Shown in pieces: positions 58,447-64,000 of a stretch of 64,000 bases of DNA. Within the stretch, counting starts at the first letter, position 1; every line of letters starts with the position of its first letter. Made by a program: the position numbers and the translations under genes. The DNA comes from Morella rubra (lineage: Eukaryota; Streptophyta; Magnoliopsida; Fagales; Myricaceae), in NCBI GenBank assembly GCA_003952965.2, contig CM025855.1, positions 25,712,925-25,776,924 of the forward strand, read 5' to 3'. Below the pieces are notes generated by a model, which worked only from the letters and a program-made list of their open reading frames with translations, did not search any database and was not told the DNA's origin.

Positions 58447-61400
58447 TCAAAATCCACCACTTTTCTTGATTTTCAAATAATTTAGAATTAGAACAATTTC
58501 AACAGTTAATAGGTGAGTAGTCCTCGTGGGTTCAACATCCTTTCTTATTACTATACTACTTGTTACGATTTCGTGCACTTGCGAATTTTCAACAATAGAG
58601 AGTAGAAGAAATAGGAAAAGAATTACCTGAAGATTTGTTAGGTGTAGCTGGATGAGTTGTAAGAGGAAAGTCACATGCAGCCTGTTGGCAATGAAAGTCT
58701 TGAAGAAACTGTGGAGCAGATATGATTCTAAAGGAGCGACGAAGATAAAGAGCTGGTGGAGGTTGTGGTAAAGGAGATTGTAAAGGAGCAGATGAGGTGG
58801 AAGGCGAGAGAGGTGGTGATATAGGTACTGGTATGTGGTGAGAGGAACTAGGTGCCTTGGGTGAAGGTAATGGAGAAGTGACAGGAGAAAAAGGTAGTGG
58901 TGTATGTTGAGGAAAAATAGGTGTTGTGGGTATGAGAGGGGCTGGATAGGTAGTGGAATTAGGAAGAGATTTGGTAAAAACAAAAGGAGATTGACTATGA
59001 GTAGTCTGTATGTTTTTGGAATGGAGTGGAAAAATTGTTTCATGAAAAGTGACATTTCGGGAAACAAAGTTGGTGTAAGTGTTTAAATCAAGAAGTTTGT
59101 AGCCTTTGATGCCGAAAGGGTAACCTACAAAAATAGATGGATGACTATGGGGATCAAATTTCTTACGACCTTGAGCCAAGGTGGTGGCAAAAGCTAGACA
59201 CCCAAAAACTTTAAGGTGTTTGTAAGATGGAGTGTGACCAAAAAGAACCTCAAAAGGAGATTTATTTTTCAATAGAGGTGTGAGAATATGGTTAATGGGG
59301 TAGGTTGCGGTCATCACACAATCTATCCAATACTTTAGGGGTAAGTCAGATTGAAATTTGAGGGCTTTAGCTACTTGGATAAGATGTTGGTGTTTCTGTT
59401 CAAAAATTTCATTTTGTTCGAGTGTTTCGACACAATATTCTTTATGAATGATACCCATTTTAGAATAAAATTCAGGAAGGTGAAATTCAAGACCATTGTC
59501 GCTACGAATTTTTTTTATCATGGTAGCAAATTGATTTTCAACTAAGGCCGAAAGGAATATATTTATGCAAGGAATTGGCTCCGATTTGTTTTTTTTTCAG
59601 TATATATGTCCAGTAGTGCATCGTAGAGTAAGTCTCTTTCTACAATGGGTATAGAAAATATTTAGATCCATTATAGGTAGTTGTAGCACAAGGTCCCCAT
59701 AAATCCAAATGTACTAACTAAAAAAGAGAAGAAAAAATATGCAACCTGTCACTAAATGGCAGCTTGTGTTATTTTGCAAAAGGGCAAATTAAACAAGGCT
59801 GTGTGTGTAGAAATAGCTGGAAAACAAGGATCATAAATGAGGTTATATCTAGAAGAGCATAGGTGCCCCAATCGGTAGTGCCATAGATCAAATGGTGGAG
59901 AAATTTTAGCAGTTGCATATGTGATGGTGGGTAGTTTGGGCTATGGATTGAGGTTAGTAAGAAGGTTCTCTAAATCATGAATATGAACCGCTTGATTCTC
60001 CTAGAAGAGGCCATGTGTGACTTTACCCCTCCCAATCATCACCCATGTTGCAAGGTCCTGTATAAAACAAACTTTAGATAAGAAAACAAAACAACAATGC
60101 AATTGCTTTGTTAATTTTCGAGCAGATAGTAAGTTGAAGCTGAATGATGGGACACACAAAACATTGTGTAAAATAATGGTGGCTGTTAATTGAACAATAC
60201 TAATATGTGAAATGAAAACCATTTCTCCATTAGGTAATTTAACAGAGTAAGAGTAGTGGGAAGTAATCTAAGAAAGGAGGGAGGTGTAGTAGACCATTTG
60301 GTCTATAGCACCCGTGTCTATAATCCAATTAAAATTGGTGCTGGTGTGAGACTTAGCTGAAAGGCATAAAGAAATACCAGACATAGTGGCATAATATTTT
60401 GCAACAAAGTAAAGGATTGTTTGGGTGTGGTTGGCCAAGTGAGGAGTAGTGATAGGATCCTTTTTTAGAAAAGCCATGATTTCCTGCACTTGCCCTTTAG
60501 TTAATGAAGCTGGTTCTTCATTATCTTCCTCAGCAAAGAGTTGTCCAGTAGCGTGGTGAGCTGTGCTGCCATTGAACTTGTTTCGGGTAGATAGTTTGTG
60601 ATCAGGTGGGTACCCATGAAGTTTGTAGTAGTGTTCAACAATATGCCCCGTCATATCACAATGAGAGCATAGAGGTGGCTCAGCATTGCCGGCCTTAAAA
60701 CATGTCTCAAAAGAGTGACCTGTTAGTTTATTATGAGTGCAATATAGTTTGTCTCTTTTGAAACTACCAGGTGCTCTGTTTGGTTTCGAAGACCTCACAT
60801 TCCGTCTAGTGAACAGAGCAATATTCTCACTGTTATGAATAGTGGAGAGAACGTGCCTCTGCCGTTCTTGTTGCTGAACGTAGGAAAAGACTTTATTCAC
60901 GGGGGGTAGAGGTTATAACATCATTACTTGGTCTCTCATGTTAGAATACGAGTCATATAACCCCATTAGGAATTGTATCACCCAATCCCTCTAGTAACGA
61001 TCAGAAACTGTCTTTAGATTGCCACTGTTATAGCTAGGCATTGGATCAAATATTGAAAGCTCATCCCAAAGAGTCTTTAAGTCCCTGTAATAAACACTTA
61101 CAGTATCATTGCCTTGTGTGAGGTTTGACAGAGCTTTCTTCAGCTCAGAAATTTTCGATTCATTTTGTTGCGTGAAGCGGTCCTGCAGCTCGATCCAGAT
61201 CTCGTGTACATCGTCGACAAAGGCTACACTTGACCGGAGTGGGGGCAGCAATGAAATTCTGCAGCCAGAAACGACCATGTCGTTGCAACGTTCCTAGCTA
61301 CTAAACAAGGGGTCGGTTGTAGATGCTCTGGGCAAGGTTCCATTGACGAACCCAATTTTACTCTTGGCTCAAAGAGCACATTGCATAGCTCTCGACCAAG

Positions 61401-61830
61401 TGGCAAAATTTTCGGAGGTAAGGAGATTTGTAACAAGAATGGTGCCTGGGTTATCAGAGTTTTCTAGTCAGTAGGGGCTGTCTATTTCGGCGATGGTGGG
61501 TTTTGTTTTGACAGGAGGAATAGCAGAAATTTCTGGGCTTTCTTCTTCGCTAGTCATCCTTACCCTGATACCATGTTAGAATTGAAGATGAAAGAGCAAG
61601 AGAAGGAGATGAAAGAGAGAATGATTGAGAGAGATATTGTGGAAATTTTGTATATTTACCGTTACCAAAAGAATAAGAGCCGTGTACAATAATAACCGAA
61701 GAGGGAAGAATCTTCCTAACTGCCTAACAAGCTAAGAATACGCTAGAATGTTGACCACTATACATGTACGAAATGAGAAAAAGAATATAAGCTAATATTA
61801 GCTAAGGGCCGTAGAAGCATATGTGGCAGT
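58447..61830 (-). mobile_element. Ty1-copia element, 5' part (LTR, gag, integrase), broken
   Basis: Read on the minus strand from the right: LTR sequence whose inner end is 61574 (ATTCTAACA), then a primer-binding site TGGTATCAGGG, a gag region (EIWIELQDRFTQQNESKISE, SVYYRDLKTLWDEL), a CCHC-type knuckle (CSHCDMTGHI), a protease-like WIIDTGA, and the integrase core and C-terminal part (KIRSDNGLEF, VFGCLAFATT, SIFVGYPFG) at 58589-59521. Reverse transcriptase and RNase H are absent and the second LTR is not seen. The outer LTR edge is approximate. It is broken in several places and not recent. Confidence 0.8.
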
Positions 61831-62659
61831 CAACTCTGCCTGTGCTGATACTGCATGAGCTGCATCTACAGGCTCATGCAAGGATACGTCTTCATCCTTT
61901 AACAACGTGGAAGACTACGTGCCTGGTTTCGCCTCTGAACTTGGTTAAGCTGTTGGTTCAAGCGAGGAGCAGCAGCCAAAGCAATTGGGACCAGTACCCT
62001 CACCTTTCAGTGGAATATGTTTTGGAAAGTTTAACTGCGCAGAATTTGCTCGAGATCATTAAGTGAACTCAGGGGAACTTATGCTGCAGCAGCCAGGGCT
62101 CGCGTGGAATTAGTTTGGCAGGTGAAGTGGTTTATTGTCTTGCCATATGGATATATAAATGACATGGCTTGAGCTTCTGTTAAAGGATGGACCGAAGGCT
62201 AATGGAAGGATTTTTTTTTGTCAAAAATGAAAAAAATATAAGGGTGTTAGATTTGAAGTTTGAAAATGAAGGACTCAAATATAAAAGAAGTATAAACTTA
62301 GGGTCTAAAATGCTAAAATTTCTTAAAAATTATTAATTGATAAAACACAGATTAAATATTCGGAAGGAAAAATGAGATAATTATATTAACTTTACGAAAC
62401 AGAGTAAGTCAATGAACAAACAATAAATCTATGGCATGTTGGCATAGTTGGTCGATTTGGGTGACGAAACTAGAGAGGTTGTGCATATAAAAAAAAAATA
62501 TACTAGAGAGATTTTTAAGAATGAAATATATCCAGTGAAATCTCCTCCTATCACGGGCAAACCACGATTCTAGCTGCAGTTTAGATTAGGATATCAACAC
62601 TCCTATATGTCGGTATAAACGTGTTTGAGAATATATGAGAGAACTATACTTTGCGCGGT
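61831..62659. other. Unassigned sequence with a MITE-like fragment
   Basis: The first about 200 bases may still be outer LTR sequence of the copia element. At about 62225-62325 the minus strand carries TTTTAGACCCTAAGTTTATA, related to the fragments near 20461 and 38648. No gene is visible. Confidence 0.35.
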
Positions 62660-62836
62660 AGATTTTGTTTCAAAATTTTGAAGAATATTTTCTAAATTTT
62701 GAGAATCTTTACTTTATTAAGATTTATTAAAATTGTGAAGTAGAGGCTGGTGTATGTGTAAAAGTTAAAAATTTGAAAGTGTATTTATTTTGTTGGAAAT
62801 TTCCGTACTCTAAAATATTAGGAAACAATCGTCACC
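62660..62836. mobile_element. Diverged relative of the Tourist-like MITE
   Basis: The stretch aligns end to end with the MITE at 4687-4879. Both show ATTTTG(G)AGAATATT..., TTTTGAGAATCTTT, GTGTATGTGTAAAAGT and ACTCTAAAA/ACTCTCAAAA in the same order. The termini have decayed (GGAAACAATCGTCACC against GGTAAACAAACACCCC) and no target duplication is readable, so this copy is older. Confidence 0.65.
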
Positions 62837-64000
62837 AATATTGAAATCTAACATGCCAGACTGCCAGTTGCATGCCTTGTCCTTCCAAGCTTGTTCTCGA
62901 AAGATTTCCCCCGTTTTTTTAGTCGTTCTAGAGATCTTGTGATATTTTTTTATTATTTTCAAGCAGTGCGGAGCAACCTCCAGAAAAGGACAAACTACAT
63001 TACTTTGCAGCTCCTGGATAACGACTTCATGTAGTCAACGTTATATGCATGCAATTAAACAAATTTAAGATATTTAAAAAACATGGGATGGTAGATGTAC
63101 TAAATGCTTCAAAAAATAACAAGAAGAAAAAACATAAATTTTGATTCATTTGCATGAAATGTAAATATTAACTCAACTCAGATACTTAAAGGAAAATGAT
63201 TATTTATCTTATATCATAAGCTCATTCAAATTTTAAAATCAAGGATCAAAGATAAAAGCCTAACCATAACCCGCTAACAAAGCTAGTACTTATCTTTCCC
63301 TAATGAAAGCCTTACATAAATCTCAGGAAAAGAAAACGAAGGAGAAAAAGAAAGTTTTATCGTAAAGTTGTGTTTGTAAGCAAATTTTGGAGTATATATA
63401 AGAGTTTTGTTAAAAAAAGTAATTAAAGAGAGAAATGAATTGAATAAATTTTTTATATTTATTATAATATAAATAGATGACTATAATCGAGAAAGAGATT
63501 AAACCAATAATAATAGAAAGAGACTAGCTATCAACGTGACCAGCTATTCATTTAACGTGATGATAAGATAGACAAATTTTCCTTTAACGTGATTAAAGGA
63601 CAAAAACTTCCACTCGTTGTTGTAGAATATTCGATAGAATAATTATAAGAGGGATTGAATCATCAGATGATTCAGATCAATACAAATATAACAGAGAAAG
63701 AATTAGATTCTAGACCCTCCAAAATAAATTGAACCACGACTTCCCTACTTGGTTTTTTTGCACTTGAATAGATGAGAACGTGTGTGATGTAAACGAGAAA
63801 AATACCCACCACTATCTCCGGACCAGCTTAAAAAGATGCGCGCCAGTAATGCGTCACTACGGACATTACTTTACAGTCTCCTTGCCTCCTTGGTGTGGAC
63901 TACACGTGACGTACTGGGAAAAAAAAAGAAAAGAAAGAGAATCCCGCAAGCCACAGCGTCATTTAGCGAAACATAAGCAGCCTTGTCACGGATATCCATA
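62837..64000. other. Unassigned right edge of the window
   Basis: AT-rich sequence without a recognisable gene, element end or RNA gene. The last 200 bases are slightly GC-richer and could belong to a promoter beyond the window. Confidence 0.35.

Noticed and set aside
1-64000. tRNA, rRNA, microRNA or organelle-derived segments
   Set aside because: I looked for tRNA A/B-box patterns, rRNA-like conserved stretches and organelle genes and saw none I could support by eye. A covariance-model scan would settle it.

Overview
The window looks like nuclear DNA of a dicotyledonous flowering plant. It is AT-rich, the host genes have GT-AG introns, and the gene set is plant-type: a wall-associated receptor kinase, an RPS2/RPS5-type resistance-gene fragment, a RETICULATA-related plastid protein, a GNS1/SUR4 elongase-like protein and a glutamate formiminotransferase-like protein. 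The rest is transposon debris: hAT, CACTA, Mutator-like and Tourist-like DNA elements, L1-type LINEs and Ty1-copia/Ty3-gypsy remnants. I cannot name the species.

Host-gene block, about 1-20 kb. All host genes here lie on the minus strand. From right to left they are a RETICULATA-RELATED 5/6-like gene (eight coding exons, 15473-19607), an intronless elongase-like gene (13603-14469) and a formiminotransferase-like gene (two coding exons, 10099-11529). To their left lies a wall-associated kinase gene whose kinase core has decayed (5688-9030). Further left, bases 3-5408 hold a collapsed second copy of the block 9414-19789. It keeps the 3' end of the formiminotransferase gene and exons 1-2 of the RETICULATA-related gene, and about 7.8 kb between them is replaced by 1.3 kb of other sequence. 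A Tourist-like MITE with TTA target duplications interrupts exon 1 of the left copy. The right copy is the empty site.

Repeat block 1, about 20-33 kb. A decayed 4 kb hAT element of the ZMYM1/TTF-finger type (21084-25147) directly abuts a decayed L1-like LINE (25148-28085). A non-autonomous CACTA-type element with a gene-like interior follows (to 31208), then LTR-like debris, a hAT-like MITE and a Mutator-like MITE with a clear 9-bp target duplication.

Resistance-gene fragment, 34.1-35.3 kb. This is an intronless CC-NB-ARC reading frame on the plus strand that ends just after the GLPLA-type motif and has no LRR region.

Repeat block 2, about 35.9-64 kb. It holds a solo LTR with TG...CA ends and CAATG target duplications (35887-37091), a long-TIR element, a 0.28 kb tandem duplication, a second decayed LINE (40.4-48.3 kb) split by about 4.3 kb of ORF-poor, locally CpG-rich sequence, a complete non-autonomous CACTA element with TTT target duplications (49989-54583), and several Ty1-copia remnants (54.9-61.8 kb). 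The last 2 kb have no recognisable gene.

The intact host genes are not a pathway: plastid/leaf development, very-long-chain lipid metabolism and folate-linked chemistry are simply neighbours. What stands out is structural: the collapsed duplication with dated insertions, a leader sequence shared by two unrelated neighbouring genes, and two CACTA elements with gene-like interiors. I did not find a convincing new molecular system. All exon boundaries were read by eye from splice signals and remembered family sequences, with no transcript support.
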